Positions 42,624-49,226 of a stretch of 49,226 nt of DNA are shown piece after piece (the stretch's first letter is position 1; every line of letters starts with the position of its first letter). The DNA is taken from positions 9,875 to 59,100 of the forward strand of contig CAJTMB010000020.1 of assembly GCA_910577105.1 (NCBI GenBank), given 5' to 3'. The translations under genes were made by a program, and so were the position numbers. Under the pieces are notes generated by a model. That model did not search any database and was not told where the DNA came from. It worked only from the letters and a program-made list of their open reading frames with translations. Origin of the DNA: an uncultured Lachnospiraceae bacterium (lineage in GTDB: Bacteria > Bacillota > Clostridia > Lachnospirales > Lachnospiraceae).

Positions 42624-42860
42624 ATGCCACCCATTAGAAAGAAGTACAACAAGATTTATAAAGTACAGATGCCGGATGTGACGCCCCATATGTGCAGGTA
42701 CATGTTTTGCTCCAACATGGCAAACAGCGGCATGAGTTCCAAGACACTGCAATACATCAGGGGCCATTCGGCCATCGGTGTCACGCTGAACACTTACATG
42801 TACATCAGAATAGATGATAATAATACTATTTGTATGCCACGGCAAATCGGAGTATGCTGA
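42624..42860 (+). pseudogene. Tyrosine recombinase (integrase) C-terminal relic
   Basis: Reads VTPHMCRYMFCSNMANSG, then KTLQYIRGHSAIGVTLNTY, the C-terminal catalytic part of Tn916/ICE-type integrases (HxxR, GH and the nucleophile Tyr). The usual arm-binding and core domains are missing, and conserved residues are altered (HMCRYMF in place of HVCRHTF). It marks an old element insertion. Confidence 0.8.
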
Positions 42861-42906
42861 CGGGCGATTTCTTCAAGAAGGTGTATATTTTATACCACAA
42901 GTATAA

Positions 42907-42935
42907 TTTACAAACTCAACTTTTCATGCTATGAT
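42907..42935 (+). promoter_or_regulatory. Promoter of the rtcB leader
   Basis: -35 TTTACA (42907-42912), 17-bp spacer, extended -10 TGC-TATGAT (42927-42935). Transcription should start near 42942, more than 330 nt before rtcB. Confidence 0.75.
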
Positions 42936-42990
42936 GACGATGTAATTAAGAGAAAAGCGGAACGATATAGGTTCCGGAAAGGAAAAAGAC

Positions 42991-43140
42991 ATGACTACAA
43001 TGAATCGTTTGTATTGCCTCTATAGTGAAAGTTGCCGGTCGGCACATCTCGATGAACATGAGTCGGGATTTGGTTTCATGCGCTCATCTATAGATAAGCA
43101 TAAACGGGGAAATTGTGTTTTGGATACCGCACTGCCGTGA
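42991..43140 (+). CDS. Small ORF in the rtcB leader (49 aa)
   Basis: ATG 42991 follows GGAAAGGAAAA. The peptide begins MTTMNRLYCLYSES and contains Arg/Lys and His residues but no membrane segment. Its stop at 43138-43140 falls in the CCGCAC/GTGCGG hairpin, so translation would alter the folding. It may be a control peptide rather than a protein with its own function. Confidence 0.35.
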   Translation: MTTMNRLYCLYSESCRSAHLDEHESGFGFMRSSIDKHKRGNCVLDTALP

Positions 43141-43181
43141 CAGTACTGTGCGGATGATAGATAAACATGTTCTTAGCGTAC

Positions 43182-43216
43182 CGCTTACCTTGATGATGGG
43201 TAGGCGATATTTTTTT
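43182..43216 (+). terminator. Intrinsic terminator 63 nt before rtcB
   Basis: CGCTTACC (43182-43189) pairs with GGTAGGCG (43199-43206, one G-U pair), followed by ATA and seven T (43210-43216). Confidence 0.7.
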
Positions 43217-43278
43217 ATGCAAAGTTGGCTCAAATGGTACAGCAGTATTTTTATTCATTTGAAGAAAGGAAGAAAGCT

Positions 43279-44514
43279 ATGTTGGAAATTAAGGGAAAAG
43301 TAAATACAGCGATATGCTATGCTGCCGTAATCGAAGAGGAAGCAATCAATCAAATCCGAAGAATGTGTGATTACGAGTTTACTGACGGTTCCAAGGTAAG
43401 AATTATGCCGGACGTTCATGCAGGTAAAGGTTGCACCATCGGAACAACCATGACGGTTATTGACAAGGCAGTTCCGAACGTAGTAGGCGTGGATATCGGA
43501 TGTGGTATGTATACAGTGAATCTTGGCAATATCGAGATAGATTTTGAGAAGCTGGATGAAGCATGCCACTTTGTTCCCTCGGGAATGAATGTATGGCAGG
43601 GCAGGCAGGAGCATTTTGATTTGCAGCAGCTTCGTTGTTTCAGGGAATTGAAGGACAGTAAGAGATTAGAGAGAAGCTTAGGAACCCTGGGAGGCGGTAA
43701 TCACTTCATCGAAGTGGATAAGGCTGCAGACGGTACAAAGTATCTTGTTATCCATACCGGAAGCCGTAACCTTGGTAAACAAGTGGCGGAAATCTATCAG
43801 AGACTTGCAGTTGATTTGAACCGTGGCATGGAAGACTATTTTGAGCAGAGGGATGAAATTATCCGTACCTACAAGGAACAAGGCAGACGTAGTGAAATCC
43901 AGGCTGCATTGAAGGAAATTGCATGGAAAAAGGCAAATGGACCTACATCAATTCCGGAAGATTTGTGTTATCTCTATGGAAAATATTTTGAGGACTACTT
44001 AGCAGATGTGGAAATCTGTCAGCAGTTTGCAAAGAGAAACCGTGAACTGATTGCAGAAATTATTCTTGATAGATGTGGATTTACAGCGGCAGACACATTT
44101 CATACCATTCATAATTATATTGATACAGGTGAAATGATATTGAGAAAGGGCGCGATTGCAGCCCATAAAGGAGAAAAAGTGCTGATTCCAATAAATATGA
44201 GGGATGGAAGTGTGCTTGCTGTTGGTAAGGGAAATCCGGAATGGAACTATTCTGCACCCCATGGTGCCGGAAGAGTGATGTCCAGAGCGGGAGCTCGTAA
44301 GTCGTTATCGCTGGAAAATTACAAGAAAGAAATGGAGGGAATCTACACCACCTCAGTCAATGAAGATACATTGGATGAAGCTCCTATGGCATATAAGTCT
44401 TTAAGTGACATTATTGATGTTATTGGAGAGTCCGTAGAAGTCATTGAAGTACTAAAACCTATTTATAATTTTAAGGCATCAGAGCCGGCGAAGTTTGGAA
44501 AGAACATGAGATAA
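43279..44514 (+). CDS. rtcB: RNA-splicing ligase RtcB (411 aa)
   Basis: Joins RNA 3'-phosphate or 2',3'-cyclic phosphate ends to 5'-OH ends using GTP and Mn; repairs cut tRNA and rRNA. Metal ligands lie in DVHAGKG (Asp45, His47), Cys75 in DIGCGM, GGGNHFIE and HTGSRNLG. Guanylylated His328 lies in SAPHGAGRVMSR. Start ATG 43279 after AAAGGAAG; a TTG-type extension upstream is rejected. It is followed by a small XRE gene and tRNA genes, fitting a tRNA repair role. The upstream leader and terminator suggest controlled expression. No RtcA, archease or PrfH gene is in the window. Confidence 0.95.
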   Translation: MLEIKGKVNTAICYAAVIEEEAINQIRRMCDYEFTDGSKVRIMPDVHAGKGCTIGTTMTVIDKAVPNVVGVDIGCGMYTVNLGNIEIDFEKLDEACHFVPSGMNVWQGRQEHFDLQQLRCFRELKDSKRLERSLGTLGGGNHFIEVDKAADGTKYLVIHTGSRNLGKQVAEIYQRLAVDLNRGMEDYFEQRDEIIRTYKEQGRRSEIQAALKEIAWKKANGPTSIPEDLCYLYGKYFEDYLADVEICQQFAKRNRELIAEIILDRCGFTAADTFHTIHNYIDTGEMILRKGAIAAHKGEKVLIPINMRDGSVLAVGKGNPEWNYSAPHGAGRVMSRAGARKSLSLENYKKEMEGIYTTSVNEDTLDEAPMAYKSLSDIIDVIGESVEVIEVLKPIYNFKASEPAKFGKNMR

Positions 44515-44520
44515 TTCCAG

Positions 44521-44536
44521 TCCGGCTATAGCCGGA
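44521..44536. repeat. 16-bp perfect palindrome before the small XRE gene
   Basis: TCCGGCTATAGCCGGA at 44521-44536, next to the ribosome site AAAGGAGG. It could be the operator for the XRE protein encoded downstream or a small RNA hairpin. Confidence 0.55.
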
Positions 44537-44547
44537 AAGGAGGAATC

Positions 44548-44796
44548 ATGGCTATTCCAACCATAGACATGGTAAGAACATGCCAGAATATCAATAGACT
44601 AAGAAAGTTAGCAGGCGTGTCCGTAAAGGATTTACAGGATGTATTTGGTTTTGCGACACCGCAGGCAATCTACAAGTGGCAGCACGGAACAGCATTGCCG
44701 ACAATCGACAATTTGGTAGTTTTGGCATCAGTGTTAGGCGTCAGAATCGATGATATTTTGATTATGACGGATATGCAGATAGTTATGTCTGCATGA
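44548..44796 (+). CDS. Small XRE-family DNA-binding protein (82 aa)
   Basis: Almost wholly a helix-turn-helix: MVRTCQNINRLRKLAGVSVK, QDVFGFATPQAIYKWQHGTA and LPTIDNLVVLASVLGVRIDD. The family member is compact, without sensor domain. AAAGGAGG lies 4 nt before ATG. It lies 33 bp after rtcB and 37 bp before the tRNA genes and may control the locus through the palindrome at 44521-44536. Confidence 0.85.
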   Translation: MAIPTIDMVRTCQNINRLRKLAGVSVKDLQDVFGFATPQAIYKWQHGTALPTIDNLVVLASVLGVRIDDILIMTDMQIVMSA

Positions 44797-44833
44797 AAAA
44801 ATGAATAACGCGGGTCAGTGATGGCTCGCATAC

Positions 44834-44906
44834 GGCTCCCTAGTCTAAGGGTTAGGACATCGGCCTTTCAAGCCGAAAATGCTGGGTTCAAGTCCCGCGG
44901 GAGTCA
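44834..44906 (+). tRNA. tRNA-Glu (anticodon TTC)
   Basis: Acceptor GGCTCCC pairs with GGGAGTC, anticodon loop CTTTCAA between TCGGC and GCCGA, T-arm GGGTTCAAGTCCC. The CCA end is not encoded. Confidence 0.95.
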
Positions 44907-44911
44907 TTATG

Positions 44912-44984
44912 GTGGCCGTAGCTCAAGTGGCAGAGCAATGGATTGTGGTTCCATCGGTTACGGGTTCGAGTCTCGTCGGCCACC
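44912..44984 (+). tRNA. tRNA-His (anticodon GTG)
   Basis: Acceptor GTGGCCG pairs with CGGCCAC, anticodon loop TTGTGGT between ATGGA and TCCAT, T-arm CGGGTTCGAGTCTCG. The extra G-1 is encoded at 44911 and faces C73 at 44984. It begins 6 nt after tRNA-Glu. Confidence 0.95.
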
Positions 44985-44988
44985 CTAT

Positions 44989-45072
44989 GGGCAGGTAAAC
45001 CGTAATTGGTAGCGGGCCAGACTGTAAATCTGGTGCCTTCGGGCTCTGTTGGTTCAAGTCCAATCCTGCCCA
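44989..45072 (+). tRNA. tRNA-Tyr (anticodon GTA)
   Basis: Class II tRNA: acceptor GGGCAGG with CCTGCCC, anticodon loop CTGTAAA between CCAGA and TCTGG, long variable arm TGCCTTCGGGCT, T-arm TTGGTTCAAGTCCAA. It begins 5 nt after tRNA-His. Confidence 0.95.
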
Positions 45073-45097
45073 CTCTGCTTGCAGTGTCCATGCTATA

Positions 45098-45182
45098 CGT
45101 TGGATGGCAAGAGGTTTAAGGTGTCACCCTGCTAAGGTGATGTGCGAGTAATCGCACCGAAGGTAGAATCCTTTTGGAAACG
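45098..45182 (+). pseudogene. Degenerate tRNA-Ser-like sequence (anticodon GCT)
   Basis: The anticodon arm is perfect (TCACC, loop CTGCTAA, GGTGA), and a class II variable arm TGCGAGTAATCGCA follows. The T-loop is one base short (GGTAGAATCC instead of GGTTCGAATCC) and the acceptor keeps only CGTT/AACG. It is probably a decayed tRNA-Ser gene, less likely a tRNA-shaped RNA with another role. A standard tRNA search would score it low. Confidence 0.55.
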
Positions 45183-45249
45183 TTAGGGTTGTACCTATTT
45201 AGGAAAGCAAAGAAATAAGGTAAGCGTTGAAAGAAGATAAGTGATTAAA

Positions 45250-45366
45250 ATGCTGATATTTTCTGAGAAAAATGCTAATTGTCTGATGGATTTAAGGAGG
45301 TTTTACAGAGAATCAGATAACAATAAGAAGTCCGGTGCAAAAGGTAAGAGGAGAAAATTTTTATAG
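45250..45366 (+). CDS. Possible small basic ORF (38 aa)
   Basis: ATG 45250 to TAG 45364-45366, with an inner ATG 45286. Encodes FSEKNANCLMDLRRFYRESD followed by a Lys/Arg-rich tail ending GKRRKFL. No good ribosome site precedes the first ATG. It may be a fragment or chance frame; it is the only open frame in the 240 bp after the tRNA cluster. Confidence 0.25.
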   Translation: MLIFSEKNANCLMDLRRFYRESDNNKKSGAKGKRRKFL

Positions 45367-45426
45367 AAAAAGAATCTTTCTTGTGATACATTTAATGTAA
45401 TGGAGGCTTGTGGGGGAGTGAAAAAA

Positions 45427-45531
45427 GTGGATATTTTAATCTGCACGCATGAAAAAGATGTTTCACTTGATTATGAAAATAGGAAAGCGTATTTTTTACA
45501 GGAATTTCCAGACAAAACGTATGCAAACTGA
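45427..45531 (+). pseudogene. Truncated copy of the 41114 gene (34 codons)
   Basis: GTG start 8 nt after GGGGGAG. It encodes MDILICTHEKDVSLDYENRK and ends at TGA 45529-45531, where the intact gene at 41114 continues for another 77 codons. The DNA is about 80 percent identical by eye over 100 bp. The stop is one base from the methyltransferase ATG, so the fragment may now serve as a translated leader for that gene. Confidence 0.7.
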
Positions 45532-45532
45532 G

Positions 45533-46165
45533 ATGGATGAGAAAACATTTATGGAAATAAACAAAACAGTATCCTATTATAATACAAATGCCGAAGAGTT
45601 TGCCAAGGGTACTTTGCATGTAGGCTTTTCGGAAATACAAAATATGTTTCTGGGCAGATTGCCAAATGATGCGTACATACTTGATTTTGGATGCGGTTCG
45701 GGACGTGACACAAAGTATTTTCTTGAACAGGGGTGTTATGTGGATGCAGTGGACGGCTCCGCAAGGTTATGTGAACTGGCAAGTGAATATACGGGAATCA
45801 AAGTGAAAAATATGCTTTTCAGTGAGTTGGCGGAAACAGAAAAATATGATGGAATCTGGGCGTGTTCTTCCATATTGCATCTGCCGGATTTCGAACTGGC
45901 AGATGTAATGCGGAAAATGGCTGCTGCGTTAAAGGAAAATGGCATTATCTATACTTCTTTTAAATACGGGACTTTTTCAGGGGACAGAAATGGGCGTTTT
46001 TTTACGGATATGACGGAGGAATCCTTTGAAAAATTTTTACGGCAGATAGAAGGGTTGAGTATAGAGGAACAATGGATAACTTCTGACGTACGACCGGGAA
46101 GAGGAGAAGAAAAATGGCTCAATTTGATTTTGCAAAAAAGTTTGAAACCGATGAACTACAGATAG
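45533..46165 (+). CDS. Class I SAM-dependent methyltransferase (210 aa)
   Basis: Rossmann-fold methyltransferase with motif I ILDFGCGSGRDTKYF, VDAVDGSARLCELAS after it, and a post-motif WACSSILHLPDFELADVMRK. The family acts on small molecules, RNA or proteins; no DNA-methylase NPPY-type motif is present. ATG 45533 is one base after the stop of the truncated fragment. A longer in-frame reading from 45449 is unlikely, since it would overlap the fragment. The end overlaps the helicase gene by 52 bp, so the two are tightly coupled. Confidence 0.8.
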   Translation: MDEKTFMEINKTVSYYNTNAEEFAKGTLHVGFSEIQNMFLGRLPNDAYILDFGCGSGRDTKYFLEQGCYVDAVDGSARLCELASEYTGIKVKNMLFSELAETEKYDGIWACSSILHLPDFELADVMRKMAAALKENGIIYTSFKYGTFSGDRNGRFFTDMTEESFEKFLRQIEGLSIEEQWITSDVRPGRGEEKWLNLILQKSLKPMNYR

Positions 46166-48603
46166 AAGTTACGGATGTAATGACCGGTGACAGGAACAAA
46201 AGCCGTTTTTTATATTATCAGTTAAAAATGAGTATGCTAAGGGCGGATAAAATAGACATCATTGTATCTTTTCTCATGGAATCCGGAGTGAGGATGATTT
46301 TAAATGACTTGAAAACCGCACTGGAGTGTGGCGCCCAAATCCGCATACTTACGGGAAACTATCTTGGAATCACCCAGCCTTCGGCGTTGTATTTGATAAA
46401 AAAGGAGTTAGGTGAACGGGTAGACCTTAGATTTTATAATGATAAGGAGCGTTCTTTTCATCCCAAATCATATATATTTCATTATAAAAATGCCGGAGAA
46501 ATTTATATTGGTTCTTCCAATATTTCGAGAAGCGCTTTGACTTCCGGAATCGAATGGAATTACCGTTTCAGCAGTTTTGATGACAATAAAAATTTTATAT
46601 TATTTTATGAAACCTTTGTTGATTTATTTGAAAACCATTCCATTGTGGTTGATGATAAAGAACTGGAAAGGTATTCCAAAAACTGGCATAAACCGGCGGT
46701 TTATAAAGATTTGTCGGGATATGACAATAAAGAGGATGCAGACGCAAAAGTGGAGGTTTTATACCAGCCCAGAGGAGTGCAGATAGAAGCCTTGTACGCA
46801 TTGGAAGACAGCAGAATGGAAGGTGCGGCGAAAGGCTTGATTCAGGCTGCAACCGGCATAGGAAAAACATATCTTGCCGCATTCGATTCGGAAAAGTATA
46901 AACATGTGCTGTTTGTGGCGCACAGGGAGGAAATATTAAAACAGGCAGCGATATCCTTTCAGAATGTACGGCAATCGGAGGATTACGGTTTTTTCAACGG
47001 GAGGCAGAAGGATGTGGATAAGGCAGTAATATTTGCGTCTGTAGCAACCCTGGGAAGGAAAGAGTATCTGACAGAAGAGTTTTTTGCCCCGGATTATTTT
47101 GATTATATCGTAATTGATGAATTTCATCATGCAGTGAACGAACAGTACCGAAGAATTGTAAATTATTTTAAGCCGCAGTATTTGCTGGGGCTGACTGCCA
47201 CGCCGGAAAGAATGGATGGAAAAAATATTTACGAAATCTGTGATTATATTGTGCCATATGAGATATCTTTGAAAGAAGCAATTAACAAAGGCGTGTTGGT
47301 GCCGTTTCATTATTACGGCATATTTGATGAGACAGATTATTCCGTGCTGCACCTTGTGAAAGGCCGTTATGAGGAAACGGATTTAAACAGAACCTATATC
47401 GGAAACGATACGCGTTATGAACTGATTTATAAGTATTATAGAAAATACCGCTCCCAAAGGGCGCTTGGCTTTTGCTGCTCCAGAATCCATGCCGAAGAGA
47501 TGGCAAAAGAGTTTTGCAGGCGTGGGATTTCGGCAGTTGCGGTATACAGCGATGCTGATGGAGGGTTTTCGGAAGACAGGGACAAGGCGGTTGAAAAACT
47601 ACGGAATGGAGAGATAAATGTTATATTCTGTGTGGATATGTTTAATGAAGGCGTGGACATTGCGGCGCTTGACATGGTTATGTTTTTGAGACCGACGGAA
47701 TCCCCTGTTGTGTTTTTGCAGCAGCTTGGAAGAGGCCTTCGCAGGTGCAAAGGAAAAGAGTACCTTAATGTGCTTGACTTTATAGGCAATTATGAAAAGG
47801 CCGGGCGGGCGCCTTTACTTTTGTGCGGAGAAAATACCTTTGCCGAAAGAAGCAGCCACGATTATAATACGATTGACTATCCGGACGACTGTATAGTGGA
47901 TTTTGATATGCGGTTAATTGATTTGTTTAAGGAATTGGAGAAAAAGTCATTATCCATTCAGGAAAGGATTAAGCAGGAATTTTACAGGGTTAAGGATTTG
48001 TTTAACGGAAAAGTTCCCACGCGTATGGACCTCTTTACCTATATGGACGACGAAATATATCAGTACTGCATAAAACACGCCAAAGAAAATCCGTTTCGAA
48101 GATACATGGACTTTTTAAATGAAATGAATGAATTATCGTCGGACGAAAAAACAGTGTATTCCGGAATCGGCAAAGACTTTTTGTCTTTAATTGAAACCAC
48201 GGATATGCAGAAAGTCTATAAGATGCCGATTTTATACTGCTTTTATAATGACGGTAATGTGCGTCTGGCGGTTACAGAAGAAGATGTCCTAAAAAGCTGG
48301 AAGAAGTTTTTTAACAACGGGACAAACTGGAAGGATTTTGCGCCCGGCATAACCTATTCGGATTACAGGAAAATGACGGATAAGCAGCATCTGAGCAAGG
48401 CAAAAAACATGCCAATCCGGTTTTTGACATCATCCGGTAAAGGGTTTTTTGTGGAAAAGGAGGGCTATGCCCTTGCAATTAGGGAAGATTTGGGCGGTGT
48501 GATAGACAATGGGGCCTTTAGGAAGCAGATGAAGGATATTCTTGAGTATCGGACGGTGGAGTATTATCGGAGGAGGTATGTGGGGGAGGGGGATTTGAAG
48601 TGA
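46114..48603 (+). CDS. PLD-like nuclease fused to SF2 DEAD/DEAH helicase (829 aa)
   Basis: Residues 30-190 form a phospholipase-D-like domain with His116-x-Lys118 (HPKSYIF) and GSSN136. Residues 225-570 are a helicase core: Walker A ATGIGKT (Lys251), motif II Asp335-Glu-Phe-His338, motif III LTATPER and motif VI QQLGRGLRR (Arg540). The C-terminal 250 residues have no domain I can name with certainty but resemble DUF3427-type helicase tails. AGAGGAGA lies before the ATG, inside the methyltransferase gene. PLD-helicase proteins of this type occur in defence and restriction-like systems, so a role in DNA degradation or repair is likely. Confidence 0.88.
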   Translation: MAQFDFAKKFETDELQIEVTDVMTGDRNKSRFLYYQLKMSMLRADKIDIIVSFLMESGVRMILNDLKTALECGAQIRILTGNYLGITQPSALYLIKKELGERVDLRFYNDKERSFHPKSYIFHYKNAGEIYIGSSNISRSALTSGIEWNYRFSSFDDNKNFILFYETFVDLFENHSIVVDDKELERYSKNWHKPAVYKDLSGYDNKEDADAKVEVLYQPRGVQIEALYALEDSRMEGAAKGLIQAATGIGKTYLAAFDSEKYKHVLFVAHREEILKQAAISFQNVRQSEDYGFFNGRQKDVDKAVIFASVATLGRKEYLTEEFFAPDYFDYIVIDEFHHAVNEQYRRIVNYFKPQYLLGLTATPERMDGKNIYEICDYIVPYEISLKEAINKGVLVPFHYYGIFDETDYSVLHLVKGRYEETDLNRTYIGNDTRYELIYKYYRKYRSQRALGFCCSRIHAEEMAKEFCRRGISAVAVYSDADGGFSEDRDKAVEKLRNGEINVIFCVDMFNEGVDIAALDMVMFLRPTESPVVFLQQLGRGLRRCKGKEYLNVLDFIGNYEKAGRAPLLLCGENTFAERSSHDYNTIDYPDDCIVDFDMRLIDLFKELEKKSLSIQERIKQEFYRVKDLFNGKVPTRMDLFTYMDDEIYQYCIKHAKENPFRRYMDFLNEMNELSSDEKTVYSGIGKDFLSLIETTDMQKVYKMPILYCFYNDGNVRLAVTEEDVLKSWKKFFNNGTNWKDFAPGITYSDYRKMTDKQHLSKAKNMPIRFLTSSGKGFFVEKEGYALAIREDLGGVIDNGAFRKQMKDILEYRTVEYYRRRYVGEGDLK

Positions 48604-48881
48604 GAATATAATAATGTTTCTACTAACTGAAAGAAGAAATATTGTTAAATAAACAAATTAATGAATAAGATTACCATTTTTTAGGACCAAGGTATACCAA
48701 GAAATGAAAGGAAAAAGAAAAAATGATTAAAGTACTTTTTGTTTGCTCTGGCAGGAGTTGATAATCATGGGAAAAACCTTTAGAAATAAAGGATTGGGAA
48801 AGAAGAAAGATACATTTTACAACTGAGTTACAACTTTTGAGAGAGCTTCGATACGATAAAGTATACAGATAGGATGATTAG
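48604..48881 (+). other. Non-coding stretch with fragments
   Basis: The interval between the helicase and the last gene is AT-rich. It holds only short frames: a 12-codon phosphatase-like stub at 48723-48761 and a 19-codon basic frame at 48767-48826 (MGKTFRNKGLGKKKDTFYN). I see no promoter or terminator of clear quality. Confidence 0.4.
48723..48761 (+). pseudogene. 5' stub resembling low-molecular-weight tyrosine phosphatase
   Basis: ATG 48723 reads MIKVLFVCSGRS and then stops. The normal family start is MIKVLFVCHGNICRS, holding the catalytic Cys loop. The match is short and the call is tentative. Confidence 0.4.
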
Positions 48882-49214
48882 ATGTGGAAATCAGAAACAA
48901 TAGATGAGTACGTTAAAATGGCTATTGCAGATATTCTTGAGTTGCCAAATACTTATGAAAAAGTAAAAAAGTTTGAGTTATATGGAGATAGACTAAGTAG
49001 GTGTAGGATTTTTCTGTTTGATGAAGAATGCTCAAATTTTGATGATTCATTTAAGAATTGTATGTTTGACTCTTTTGGAATATATGGTGTTGGAGATTAT
49101 ACGAAAACATGGATTCTTGATTCGCAACATATTGCGAATAGACAATATATACACGTTGGTAAGACGATAGATTTTGTAGGTTTGTCAAACATATGTTACA
49201 CTGACCGCAGATAA
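48882..49214 (+). CDS. Hypothetical protein (110 aa)
   Basis: ATG 48882 after AGGATGATT. AT-rich gene; the protein is acidic with aromatic residues (MWKSETIDEYVKMAIADILE, then FDEECSNFDDSFKNCMFDSF). No signal peptide, membrane helix or known motif is seen. It is complete and ends 12 bp before the window edge. Its composition fits the accessory character of this end. Confidence 0.5.
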   Translation: MWKSETIDEYVKMAIADILELPNTYEKVKKFELYGDRLSRCRIFLFDEECSNFDDSFKNCMFDSFGIYGVGDYTKTWILDSQHIANRQYIHVGKTIDFVGLSNICYTDRR

Positions 49215-49226
49215 TCCTTTAACACC

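Larger units (their letters stand above)
42942..43217 (+). ncRNA. Structured leader or small RNA upstream of rtcB
   Basis: Bounded by a good promoter and an intrinsic terminator. Hairpins include CGGAAC/GTTCCG (42958-42976) and CCGCAC/GTGCGG (43127-43153), the latter with an inner ACTG/CAGT. It contains a 49-codon frame whose stop lies in the second hairpin. It could be an attenuator that must be read through to express rtcB, or a separate RNA. No known riboswitch class is recognised. Confidence 0.5.

Overview
The window looks like chromosome from a Clostridia gut bacterium, most likely Lachnospiraceae. It carries a perfect CIRCE heat-shock operator before groESL, a PdxST vitamin B6 pair, MgtE, a class A PBP with a Cys-rich tail, a type I pullulanase and strong AGGAGG ribosome sites. 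The assignment is inferred from gene content and codon style; no marker gene is present.

Region by region: (1) 1-6.6 kb is the end of a mobile element: a zinc-ribbon gene bracketed by an exact 55-bp repeat, then a 1940-aa phage-type tape measure protein with no tail genes after it. (2) 6.6-9.2 kb is a YafY/WYL regulator operon with TfoX_N, DUF3795 and GyrI-like proteins, a gene relic and a strong terminator. (3) 9.3-11.8 kb is an XRE regulator plus an ABC exporter that seems to start at CTG. (4) 11.9-15.0 kb is cysE, a pullulanase and a small coiled-coil protein. (5) 15.0-18.1 kb is a reverse-strand PBP1A whose upstream region is full of tandem repeats and palindromes. (6) 18.1-22.1 kb is a YigZ-family protein, a dead GNAT gene, mgtE and a MATE transporter. 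(7) 22.1-27.0 kb is a reverse-strand heterodimeric ABC exporter and a divergent AraC regulator, separated by two palindromic elements of about 165 bp. (8) 27.1-30.8 kb is a DUF1905-like/C39-like fusion, a membrane protein and CIRCE-groES-groEL. (9) 30.8-32.8 kb is an AT-rich pair of alpha-toroid-like proteins of unknown function. (10) 32.8-35.9 kb is the copper module: CsoR operator, csoR and a copA with a CopZ-like domain fused at its C-terminus. (11) 35.9-40.9 kb is pdxS-pdxT, a chemoreceptor, a DUF1801-like protein, an XRE regulator and a VanZ-like protein. (12) 40.9-49.2 kb is an accessory region with many gene relics (GNAT, integrase, phosphatase stub, duplicated 5' fragment), a rtcB-XRE-tRNA cluster behind a structured leader, and an overlapping methyltransferase/PLD-helicase pair.

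The best candidates for something undescribed are the rtcB locus (a leader RNA with a small ORF and an intrinsic terminator, then rtcB, a small XRE regulator, three intact tRNAs and a degenerate tRNA-Ser), the methyltransferase/PLD-helicase pair next to it, the toroid pair, the copA-copZ fusion with an internal start site, and the twin palindromic elements. All functions were read from motifs and family memory without any database search.
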